A stretch of DNA of 13,411 nucleotides, from assembly GCA_030017935.1 (NCBI GenBank), contig JASEGF010000009.1:6665-20075 (forward strand), written 5' to 3'. The translations under genes were made by a program, and so were the position numbers. This document shows, piece after piece, positions 1-5,530 of this stretch. The notes beneath the pieces were generated by a model. The model was not told the DNA's origin and made no database searches. It saw only the letters and a program-made list of their open reading frames with translations. The stretch's first letter is position 1, and each line of letters begins with the position of its first letter. The DNA comes from Bacteroidales bacterium. GTDB lineage: Bacteria > Bacteroidota > Bacteroidia > Bacteroidales > DTU049.

Positions 1-140
1 AACATATATGAAAATTTTTTTCAAAAATATAAAAAATATTTAATAAAGAAGAATTAATTAATAAACATATAACAACTTATAAACTAGGTCATTTATTATA
101 AAAAAAATACGAAAATATTAATAAATTCATAAAAATTTTG

Positions 141-148
141 TAATTTTG
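141..148 (+). promoter_or_regulatory. Bacteroidota -7 promoter box of rnpB
   Basis: TAATTTTG is an exact match to the Bacteroidota -7 consensus TAnnTTTG and ends 7 bases before the first base of the RNase P RNA P1 helix, the spacing expected for a transcription start at about 155-156. No TTG-type -33 element is visible 19-21 bases upstream. The motif is common by chance in DNA this AT-rich, so the support comes from its exact position. Confidence 0.55.
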
Positions 149-155
149 TAAAAAA

Positions 156-523
156 GGTACTATGCCTTATTGCTCTTTTATATAAAAAGAGAGGAAAGTC
201 CAGGCACCACAGACCACCATGCTTCTGAAATAGAAGGATTTTTATCAGTAATGATAAAAATACAGAAAGTGCCACAGAAAATATACCGCCATTAAATTTT
301 GTTTAGTGGTAAGGGTGAAAATGTGAGGTAAGAGCTCACACATATTATCTGGAAACAGATATATGCGGTAAACCTCTTGGGGTGCAAGACCATGTAAACC
401 AGCATTAGAGACTAGGTCGGTCGAGCTGGAGGGTAGGTCGCTTATGCTTATTGGTGACAATGAGCTTAGATAAATAATAAGGCTATGCTACAGCATAGAC
501 AAAACCTGGCTTATAATAGTACC
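156..523 (+). ncRNA. rnpB: RNase P RNA (class A)
   Basis: Catalytic RNA of ribonuclease P, which removes 5' leaders from precursor tRNAs. The conserved blocks occur in the right order. GAGGAAAGTCC, the 5' strand of the P4 core, is at 191-201. GCCACAGAAAATATACCGCC is at 271-290, and AGGGTGAAA followed by GGTAAGAGCTCAC is at about 312-339. GGTAAACC...GCAAGACCA is in the middle, and ACAAAACCTGGCTTATA is near the 3' end (about 498-514). The ends are set by the terminal P1 helix: GGTACTAT (156-163) pairs perfectly with ATAGTACC (516-523). The length of about 368 bases is normal. It is transcribed toward the DUF4468 gene, with a terminator between them. The precursor probably runs on into that terminator. 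Confidence 0.95.
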
Positions 524-532
524 TTTTTTATT

Positions 533-561
533 TTTTTAGCAAGTAATTGCTAAAAATTTTT
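533..561 (+). terminator. Intrinsic terminator of rnpB
   Basis: TTTTTAGCAA (533-542) pairs perfectly with TTGCTAAAAA (547-556) around a GTAA loop and is followed by five T residues (557-561). It lies 10 bases past the mature end of RNase P RNA. On the minus strand the hairpin is followed by A residues, so it should terminate rnpB rather than the convergent DUF4468 gene. Confidence 0.8.
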
Positions 562-568
562 AAAAATT

Positions 569-1129
569 TCACCACTCGTCTACTTTTATTATTGGAGGTT
601 GCATACCTTCTTTTAGACTCGTTATGAATCTATTAACATACTGATCTACTTGTTTTAGATAATCTTCATATTTGGGTGAATAATATGGATCGGTTTTATC
701 AAGCCATTTTTCTAATGGGATTTTTGAAGCACCAGGTACATAAAAATCATCTAGAGTATAGCGATATCTGCCGTCTTTTGCTTCAATAGTAAAAGTACAT
801 ACTACTATAATATTACTAAGAGTTTTACTACCGTCTAGTAAAGTATCTTGCATACGCATACGATAACTACCTATTATTTTGCCATTTTCTGGATCTCTCA
901 CTTTAGTAATACCTTGAGGATTTTCAAAAAATTTATTTATCCAGCTAATAGCTCTATTATAAAGTGTGTCTTTGCTGCCCTCTTGCTGTACTACCTCTTG
1001 ATATATGATTTTTTTAAGATCTGGGTCTACCGGCAATTGAGCTTTTAGATCAATATTATGCAAAAGCACAATTGCAAAAAACATGTTCATTAAAATTATT
1101 TTTTTCATATATTTGGTTATATTTTGCAT
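569..1129 (-). CDS. Secreted DUF4468 domain protein
   Basis: A short protein of unknown function with an export signal. After the N-terminal lysines there is a hydrophobic stretch (IILMNMFFAIVLL) ending near KAQ, a plausible signal peptidase site. The mature part fits DUF4468 (TBP-like fold): KDTLYNRAISWINKFF, then a Gly-Lys-Ile-Ile-Gly block after RDPENGK, then a beta-rich section that includes RYRYTLDDFYV. DUF4468 proteins are mostly from Bacteroidota and are usually exported; their role is not known. The furthest upstream in-frame start is a TTG at 1135 that overlaps the pepE stop. The ATG at 1129 is preferred, and the ATG at 1108 (MKKIILMN) gives an equally good signal peptide. It follows pepE by 2 bases and is probably cotranscribed with it. 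Confidence 0.8.
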   Translation of the reverse strand: MQNITKYMKKIILMNMFFAIVLLHNIDLKAQLPVDPDLKKIIYQEVVQQEGSKDTLYNRAISWINKFFENPQGITKVRDPENGKIIGSYRMRMQDTLLDGSKTLSNIIVVCTFTIEAKDGRYRYTLDDFYVPGASKIPLEKWLDKTDPYYSPKYEDYLKQVDQYVNRFITSLKEGMQPPIIKVDEW

Positions 1130-1131
1130 TT

Positions 1132-1863
1132 TCAAATTTTAATAGGATCATCACTAGGATTTATTTCTATAGGTTCAGAATAAAAGTTAAAAAGTCTTGC
1201 TGATTTTTGACCTTTTAGCCATATTTTATCATCACAAACATTCAAATATGTACCTTCTCGCAATCCTAATACTTTAGTTTCTTTATTAACGACTAAAAAT
1301 TCTTTAATTCTTTGTTCTCTAGTTTCACCGCCATGATTAGAAGGATTATCATCTAAATAGTGTGGATTGATTTGAAAATCAATTAAATTTAATGCATCAA
1401 AAGAAAGAGGGAAAATAATAGGCATATCATTAGTAGTTTTTATAGTAGGACATGCTAAATTAGCTCCTGCACTCCATCCTAAATATGGTATACCACTTAG
1501 GACTTTATTCCTAATTATTTCTATTAAATTATTTCGATGTAGTTCATATAATAGATGAAAAGTATTACCACCTCCTACCATAATACACTCACACTGGTCG
1601 ATAGCTTCTTTATAATCGTGATAATGATGTATGCTATTTATTTTTATATTAAATGGATGAAAAACATTTTGCACCTTGCTCTCATATGCATTATAACTAA
1701 TTTCTATGCTTCTAGGATCTATATTTACTCCTGCAAATGGAAAGAAAAGGACATGTTTGATATTAAAATCATTTAAAAATTTCAATATTACATCTCTACA
1801 CCAATCTAAATATGGCTCACCAGCCATAGTAGAATTACTTATCAGCAATAATTTTTTATTCAT
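1132..1863 (-). CDS. pepE: Peptidase E-like dipeptidase (S51)
   Basis: A cytoplasmic serine peptidase of family S51. The characterised member, PepE, cleaves N-terminal aspartyl dipeptides (Asp-Xaa). The family landmarks are present. GGGNTF at 97-102 is a glycine-rich loop, and LGWSAGAN carries the nucleophile Ser131 in a GxSAG setting. INPHY contains His168, and Glu203 in GLREGTY is a candidate for the third triad member. The length of 243 aa is close to the usual 230-240. The ATG at 1863 is the only good start. A -7 type promoter box lies about 28 bases upstream, and the DUF4468 gene follows directly. Substrate specificity could differ from PepE, since S51 also includes cyanophycinase-like enzymes, but the length and INPHY motif favour PepE. 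Confidence 0.88.
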   Translation of the reverse strand: MNKKLLLISNSTMAGEPYLDWCRDVILKFLNDFNIKHVLFFPFAGVNIDPRSIEISYNAYESKVQNVFHPFNIKINSIHHYHDYKEAIDQCECIMVGGGNTFHLLYELHRNNLIEIIRNKVLSGIPYLGWSAGANLACPTIKTTNDMPIIFPLSFDALNLIDFQINPHYLDDNPSNHGGETREQRIKEFLVVNKETKVLGLREGTYLNVCDDKIWLKGQKSARLFNFYSEPIEINPSDDPIKI

Positions 1864-1890
1864 TGTATTAATTTAATTTATTAATGTAGA

Positions 1891-1898
1891 CAAAATTA
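1891..1898 (-). promoter_or_regulatory. Candidate -7 promoter box of pepE
   Basis: Read on the minus strand this is TAATTTTG, an exact TAnnTTTG match and the same octamer as upstream of rnpB. A start 7 bases downstream would give a leader of about 20 bases before the pepE ATG. No -33 TTG element is seen at the expected spacing. Confidence 0.45.
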
Positions 1899-1941
1899 AA
1901 AAAAATTTTTTAAAATATTAGCATTAAATAAATTATTTTTA

Positions 1942-1949
1942 TAAATTTG
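1942..1949 (+). promoter_or_regulatory. Candidate -7 promoter box of hdeD-like gene
   Basis: TAAATTTG matches TAnnTTTG and ends 11 bases before the ATG, implying a very short leader of about 4-5 bases. Together with the minus-strand box at 1891-1898 it makes the 97-base gap a compact divergent promoter region. Chance matches are likely in this composition. Confidence 0.35.
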
Positions 1950-1960
1950 CAAAAAACATT

Positions 1961-2497
1961 ATGGAAAATAAAATTTTTACGTCACAAAGTTCATTAATTA
2001 GAGGGATAATAGCCTTAGTCATTGGTTTATTAGCCATCTTTTTACCCAAATTGACATTACAAACAATAATTATTGTGATGGGGATTATGCTATTGATAGG
2101 AGCTGTTTTATTTTTTATCTTAGCTATTAGAAATGAAAATAAAAAAGACAAAAATGTTTTATTCGTACAATCTGCTGTAAATCTGGCTTTAGGATTATTA
2201 TTTGTGTTTTTCCCAGGTCCTATTGTTAGCATTTTTGTTATTCTTTTAGGTATTATGCTTTTAATTTTAGGAGTGTTCTCATTAATTAATTTATATTCTT
2301 TTAGAAAAATTGCTAGGATTCCATTTTTCGCTTTAGCTATATCAGTTTTGGTAATTATAGCTGGTATAGTCCTTTTATTTAATCCATTCGAAACTGCACA
2401 AGCCATATTAATATTTTTAGGAATTGTTCTAATAGTATACGCAATTGGTGAGTTTTATAGCGCATGGATGCTTAAAAAGAATACATCTAAAGAATAA
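1961..2497 (+). CDS. HdeD/DUF308 family membrane protein
   Basis: An inner-membrane protein of 178 aa made of six predicted transmembrane helices (about 13-28, 33-56, 69-84, 88-111, 120-140 and 146-167), arranged as three helical hairpins with short loops. A basic loop (RNENKKDK) follows helix 2. This architecture and the repeated GIxLLIxG pattern fit the HdeD/DUF308 family, whose E. coli member supports acid resistance at high cell density. The biochemical role is unknown and acid resistance should not be assumed here. It is monocistronic and divergent from pepE. The DNA after it is the start of the accessory region. Confidence 0.82.
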   Translation: MENKIFTSQSSLIRGIIALVIGLLAIFLPKLTLQTIIIVMGIMLLIGAVLFFILAIRNENKKDKNVLFVQSAVNLALGLLFVFFPGPIVSIFVILLGIMLLILGVFSLINLYSFRKIARIPFFALAISVLVIIAGIVLLFNPFETAQAILIFLGIVLIVYAIGEFYSAWMLKKNTSKE

Positions 2498-2520
2498 TAT
2501 TTTATTTGATTTACTTTTTG

Positions 2521-2720
2521 TGAGAGGCAGGTTTTAGAATTGCTGCTAAGGGGAGGTCTATATACACCTATGAGTGTCTATCAGACCAACTTTGACTTTA
2601 TCAGCTTGAACGCAAGGTTTTGAATAAAACAAAACAGTAAATATCCAGTGGATGCCACGACTGGCGTATAATAGCTATTTCACCCCTGGTGTTTTGTATT
2701 CCAGTCTTATAACCCATTGT
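2521..2720. other. GC-rich structured non-coding block at island edge
   Basis: No convincing gene lies between 2498 and 2789. This 200-base stretch is about 40% G+C by hand count, clearly above the surrounding DNA. It contains three successive inverted repeats. The first pairs GGTCTATATACAC (2555-2567) with GTGTCTATCAGACC (2574-2587). The second is GTTTT/AAAAC (2617-2621/2626-2630). The third is CCAGTGG/CCAC...TGG (2645-2664), with GACTGG (2659-2664) also able to pair with CCAGTC (2701-2706). It could be a structured RNA, a recombination site folded from single-stranded DNA, or the remnant of a mobile element. The strand is unknown. Confidence 0.5.
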
Positions 2721-2789
2721 CAATATTTAGTTTATATTTCTTTACAATATTTCTTTTTCTTCTCTGTTAGTATTTTATCAGCGATGGGT

Positions 2790-3509
2790 TTAAAACAAAG
2801 TTTTTATAATTTTTTCTACTCCTTTTATCAATTCTTCAATTTCTTCTTTTGTTGGCTCTCGTTGTTTTTTATGGTCACAAAGATTTCTTATATCGCCTAA
2901 ACGCTGTATGAAACGCCAATCATGTGTTTCAATTATTTCATTATCTTTCAATAATTGGTTAAAGTCACTAATTGTAGGAATTGTTTTTTTTATTACAATA
3001 TTATGATTGATACAAACTTGCTTTAAATGTCCTTCTAATACCACTCCTGATATAGCTCCTGCAGCCCTTAAGAATCCCTTCTTATTTAACTCTCTTGCTG
3101 CATCTAATTCTGAATCAAAAATATCTGCCTGCAAAAGTTGTTTGATATCAAAAAGAGAACTTTCAAATCTTTTTTCGCAAGATTTTAGTATACCTATCTG
3201 ACTATCTAAAACAGATTTTACTTGATCTATTATTGTTGTGTCTCCCCATGAAATAAACATTGAAGGTATATATTGAAAGTAAGTCATTAATCCATTCTTT
3301 GTTTTGTCGTCATAATACATTTTTGAGAAATCGTTGATTCTATCAGGTAAGACAACCTTAATTAAAGCATAGGATTCAGAATACCAAATTTCAAATTCTT
3401 GCCTTAATTGGACAAGATCATCAAGTGTGTGCAATTTTTTTAAAATCGTTTCACCGTCATTAATCAGTTGCTGAATATCTAATTTATATTTATCTATTTT
3501 GGATTCCAT
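2790..3509 (-). CDS. HEPN-motif protein, candidate RNase toxin
   Basis: A 239-aa protein of no named family that I can assign. The N-terminal half (1-130) looks largely alpha-helical. The C-terminal third, from about 140, begins with a helix (LRAAGAISGVVLEGHLKQVC) like that of helical nucleotide-binding/HEPN folds. It then contains RNLCDH (208-213), an exact R-N-x3-H motif (Arg208, His213), the catalytic signature of HEPN ribonucleases. A charged C-terminal helix follows. The start is fixed because TAA lies immediately before the ATG. It is the last gene of the minus-strand cluster, 70 bases after the PIN-like gene, and is preceded by a direct-repeat copy and a 12-codon open frame. RNase activity and a toxin role are inferred from the motif and context only. 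Confidence 0.7.
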   Translation of the reverse strand: MESKIDKYKLDIQQLINDGETILKKLHTLDDLVQLRQEFEIWYSESYALIKVVLPDRINDFSKMYYDDKTKNGLMTYFQYIPSMFISWGDTTIIDQVKSVLDSQIGILKSCEKRFESSLFDIKQLLQADIFDSELDAARELNKKGFLRAAGAISGVVLEGHLKQVCINHNIVIKKTIPTISDFNQLLKDNEIIETHDWRFIQRLGDIRNLCDHKKQREPTKEEIEELIKGVEKIIKTLF

Positions 3510-3548
3510 TTATTTTAAATGATTTGTATTTATTTTTTTAATTTTCAT
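3510..3548 (-). other. 12-codon leader frame before HEPN gene
   Basis: MKIKKINTNHLK followed by TAA, whose last base touches the HEPN gene ATG (TAAATG). A good ribosome binding site (AGGAG, 5 bases before the ATG) sits in the direct-repeat copy. The HEPN gene itself has no Shine-Dalgarno sequence, so ribosomes finishing this frame could restart on it. The peptide resembles the N-terminus of the ImmA-like protein (MKVTNININ), so it may instead be the vestige of a lost second copy of that gene. Translation is unproven. Confidence 0.35.
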
Positions 3549-3592
3549 ACTCACTCCTACAAAATTAATGGTTTTATAATCATAATCTAAAA
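3546..3592 (-). repeat. Direct repeat copy 1 (3' of PIN gene)
   Basis: Matches 5193-5241 at about 41 of 49 aligned positions, including the perfect 16-mer AAATTAATGGTTTTAT (3562-3577) and the 11-mer ATAATCTAAAA (3582-3592). In transcription direction it spans the last codons and stop of the DUF4411 gene, a short spacer, AGGAG and an ATG. Confidence 0.85.
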
Positions 3593-4080
3593 TTCAAATT
3601 CCTAAGCATTTCAAATAAATCGCAATAATTTATTTTATAATAATCACATACATTTGGTATAGGGATTTTATTTTTCTTATTTTGATTAACTTTCTCAAAG
3701 GTAACAATTGTATAATTTCTATTTTTGGCTAAAGAATATGCTATTAACCATGGATCTGCATTATCTTCTTGCATAAATTCATCTATAGCATTTCTTGTAT
3801 AATGATTATCTTGATTTTCTGCCCATTGCATAAGTTCTGCATATTTTAGAATGATCGATTCTTCTTTTGTTGTTAAAAAATAGTTTAAAAATTCTTCATT
3901 TGCCCAATTTTTTAGTGCATCGTCACCTTTATTAATTTCTTTTAATACCTTATCAATACTCACCAATGAATTATTTTTAGCTTGTAACTCTATAAAGTTC
4001 CAAAATTTAGTTCCATAATCAAAAGAGTAAAACGTTCTTGCAGCAGTCATAAAAGTATTTGAGTCAATTAGGTATATCAT
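3580..4080 (-). CDS. DUF4411 PIN-like protein, candidate toxin
   Basis: A 166-aa protein fitting the DUF4411 family, which is related to PIN-domain nucleases. The start MIYLIDSNTFMTA carries the first PIN acid, Asp6. Further likely metal ligands are Glu48 (VLKEINKG), Asp109 (NADPWLIAYS) and Glu129 (IVTFEK) or Asp146 (NVCDYY). The spacing fits a single PIN fold with nothing else attached. The ATG overlaps the stop of the upstream ImmA-like gene by 4 bases (ATGA), so the two are almost surely translationally coupled. DUF4411 genes often neighbour XRE/ImmA-type genes, in a toxin-antitoxin-like pairing. RNase activity is inferred from the fold. Confidence 0.82.
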   Translation of the reverse strand: MIYLIDSNTFMTAARTFYSFDYGTKFWNFIELQAKNNSLVSIDKVLKEINKGDDALKNWANEEFLNYFLTTKEESIILKYAELMQWAENQDNHYTRNAIDEFMQEDNADPWLIAYSLAKNRNYTIVTFEKVNQNKKNKIPIPNVCDYYKINYCDLFEMLRNLNFRL

Positions 4081-5195
4081 ATTGTTCGATTAAAAAGGTT
4101 ATCATAAGATTTGGCACTCAAGTTTGTAATTCTTAATGCATCTCTAAATTGAATAGTGTTGTTTTTAACTGCATTATTCAATATATATAAAAACCTTTTG
4201 CTTAAACGATGAAAAATAGTATGATAAAAATCGCCACCAGAACCCTGTGGTATTCTTTTTTCTTTTTCATATAAATCTTTTAATTTTTCAATAAATTCTT
4301 GTTTTGTAATTAAAGATGTATCTAATAATCTCCTCAGTATCACGATCTGGCTAACTTTAAAATGTTTTGCCAACTCTTCTAAATTTGTTTTTTGGGTATA
4401 GATATTTTTGATTTCTTCTGCTGGCACTAAAAATTCAGCTGTACATTTATCACAAAATTGTTCAATTTCATTATTTGCAGATTGGAAATTTCCTAAATCA
4501 AAAGATGCGCTTTGACCAATTAAAATATGAACTATTTCATGAATGATGGTAAAAATTTTAGCAGATATAGCATCTTTATTATTAATAAATATTACAGGCG
4601 CTATTTCATCGTATAAAACAAATCCTCTAAATTCATCTACAATTAATTTGCGATGAGTATTGTTGCCAACAACTCCATTTCTAAGAACAATTATTCCTTT
4701 TTCTTCTGCTTTTTCAATTAAATAATTCAATGCTTCTGTCCATGTAGATTTTCTGCTTGCCCAATTATTCTTGATTTCAAATATTCTTTTTAATTCTTCT
4801 ATTACTAATTCTATATTATAGTTATCTTTGTATTTACCACAAAAAGGTAGTTTTTCTTGTCCCCACTCTAATAAAATGTCCTTAGCCCATTCTTGTATTT
4901 TTTGAGCAAACAAAATAGTGTCTAATAATTCACTGGATGGGTTAAAATCTCCGTTTTGATTGGTTCTATAATGTGGGATAGGATATTTTCTTTCTGGTAA
5001 TTTTTCTAAAAAGAAATAGCCAAAAGGAATATTAAATATTTCAGAAAGTTCAACTAATTGGTTATACGTAGGATAATCTTCCCCTTCTAACCATTTTTCA
5101 TATTTGGGGAATTTCTTTTTCAATTGCAGATCTTTTTCAGGAATTCTCTGTAAAATTTCTTTTAAGATGTTGATATTTATGTTTGTTACTTTCAT
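4077..5195 (-). CDS. XRE/ImmA-IrrE type metallopeptidase regulator
   Basis: A 372-aa protein in three parts. Residues about 5-65 resemble a degenerate XRE helix-turn-helix (YPTYNQLVELSEIFNIP). The middle holds a zinc peptidase with HEIVH at 219-223 and a downstream glutamate in CTAEFLVP (Glu254), the gluzincin-like arrangement of ImmA/IrrE proteins. A C-terminal extension of about 60 residues follows a RIPQGSGG linker. Such proteins act as cytoplasmic regulators, often by cleaving a repressor or antitoxin. The ATG at 5195 is chosen over an in-frame TTG at 5210 because GGGAG lies just upstream of the ATG. It overlaps the DUF4411 gene by 4 bases. In the pair it is the likely antitoxin/regulator, but whether it represses, proteolyses or binds the PIN protein is unknown. 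Confidence 0.87.
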   Translation of the reverse strand: MKVTNININILKEILQRIPEKDLQLKKKFPKYEKWLEGEDYPTYNQLVELSEIFNIPFGYFFLEKLPERKYPIPHYRTNQNGDFNPSSELLDTILFAQKIQEWAKDILLEWGQEKLPFCGKYKDNYNIELVIEELKRIFEIKNNWASRKSTWTEALNYLIEKAEEKGIIVLRNGVVGNNTHRKLIVDEFRGFVLYDEIAPVIFINNKDAISAKIFTIIHEIVHILIGQSASFDLGNFQSANNEIEQFCDKCTAEFLVPAEEIKNIYTQKTNLEELAKHFKVSQIVILRRLLDTSLITKQEFIEKLKDLYEKEKRIPQGSGGDFYHTIFHRLSKRFLYILNNAVKNNTIQFRDALRITNLSAKSYDNLFNRTI

Positions 5196-5241
5196 AACTA
5201 CTCCCACCAAATTAATGGTTTTATTAATTTATAATCTAAAA
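5193..5241 (-). repeat. Direct repeat copy 2 (5' of ImmA-like gene)
   Basis: Partner of 3546-3592, with the perfect 16-mer at 5209-5224 and the 11-mer at 5231-5241. In transcription direction it reads TTT AGA TTA TAA (Phe-Arg-Leu-stop, like the Phe-Arg-Leu-stop end of the DUF4411 gene), then a spacer, GGGAG and the ATG of the ImmA-like gene. It therefore looks like a gene junction that has been duplicated. Confidence 0.85.
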
Positions 5242-5272
5242 CTTTTGTATCAATTTTTGTTTCATCTTCAAA

Positions 5273-5416
5273 TTATACCTCATAATTCTCCTCATGCAGA
5301 GGGGTGGCAGACAAAGTCTGACATGGTGTTTTTACTTCTTTTGAAATACCAGATTTATCATAAGCCAAAACTTTTTTCATTCTTGGTAAAACTACACTAT
5401 AAAAATGTTCTCCCAT
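5273..5416 (-). CDS. Small unknown protein with repeat-derived C-terminus
   Basis: A 47-codon frame starting MGEHFYSVVLPRMKK, with a strong Shine-Dalgarno sequence (AAAGGAG, 8 bases before the ATG), unusual in this window and the main reason to believe it is translated. The first half is basic and could be a real small protein. The last third (from about KTPCQTL) is encoded inside a hairpin-rich repeat, so the original gene may have been truncated there. It lies between res and the ImmA-like gene on the same strand, about 115 bases after res. No function can be assigned. An antitoxin or leader peptide role would be a guess. Confidence 0.45.
   Translation of the reverse strand: MGEHFYSVVLPRMKKVLAYDKSGISKEVKTPCQTLSATPLHEENYEV
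5288..5330. repeat. Twin-hairpin repeat element
   Basis: Two adjacent inverted repeats. CTCCTC (5288-5293) pairs with GAGGGG (5299-5304) around ATGCA, with one T-G wobble. CAGAC (5308-5312) pairs with GTCTG (5316-5320) around AAA. The sequence type (CCTC...GAGGGGTGGCAGAC...GTCTGAC...GGTG) recalls dispersed intergenic repeats of Bacteroidota genomes, from general knowledge and not checked here. It encodes the C-terminal part of the 47-codon gene. Confidence 0.5.
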
Positions 5417-5530
5417 CTCAACTCCTTTCACTTTAATAAATAACACATATTTACACATAATATCATAACAATAAAGATAAAATATCTTAACTAACAATGT
5501 TGTTGCTTTTTATTATGCAAAGGTCTCACC

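Noticed and set aside
1..140. Gene or RNA before rnpB
   Set aside because: Extremely AT-rich with no open frame or stable structure beyond a weak TGAAAA/TTTTCA hairpin near base 8; I see only the rnpB upstream region.
1130..1135. TTG start for the DUF4468 protein overlapping the pepE stop
   Set aside because: ATG codons at 1129 and 1108 follow at once and give a normal signal peptide; there is no reason to prefer TTG.
1939..2406. A 155-codon minus-strand frame opposite the hdeD-like gene
   Set aside because: Low-complexity Ile/Lys/Asn composition and full overlap with a gene having clear membrane-protein structure; it is an antisense shadow.
2652..2900. An 82-codon plus-strand open frame (MPRLAYNS...)
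   Set aside because: It runs into the antisense of the HEPN gene and its Phe-rich second half simply reflects that gene's reverse strand. The first half lies in the hairpin block and has no ribosome binding site.
5196..5210. TTG start extending the ImmA-like protein by five residues (MVGVV)
   Set aside because: These codons overlap the ribosome binding site GGGAG for the ATG at 5195, and the other repeat copy shows the same ribosome binding site-ATG layout.
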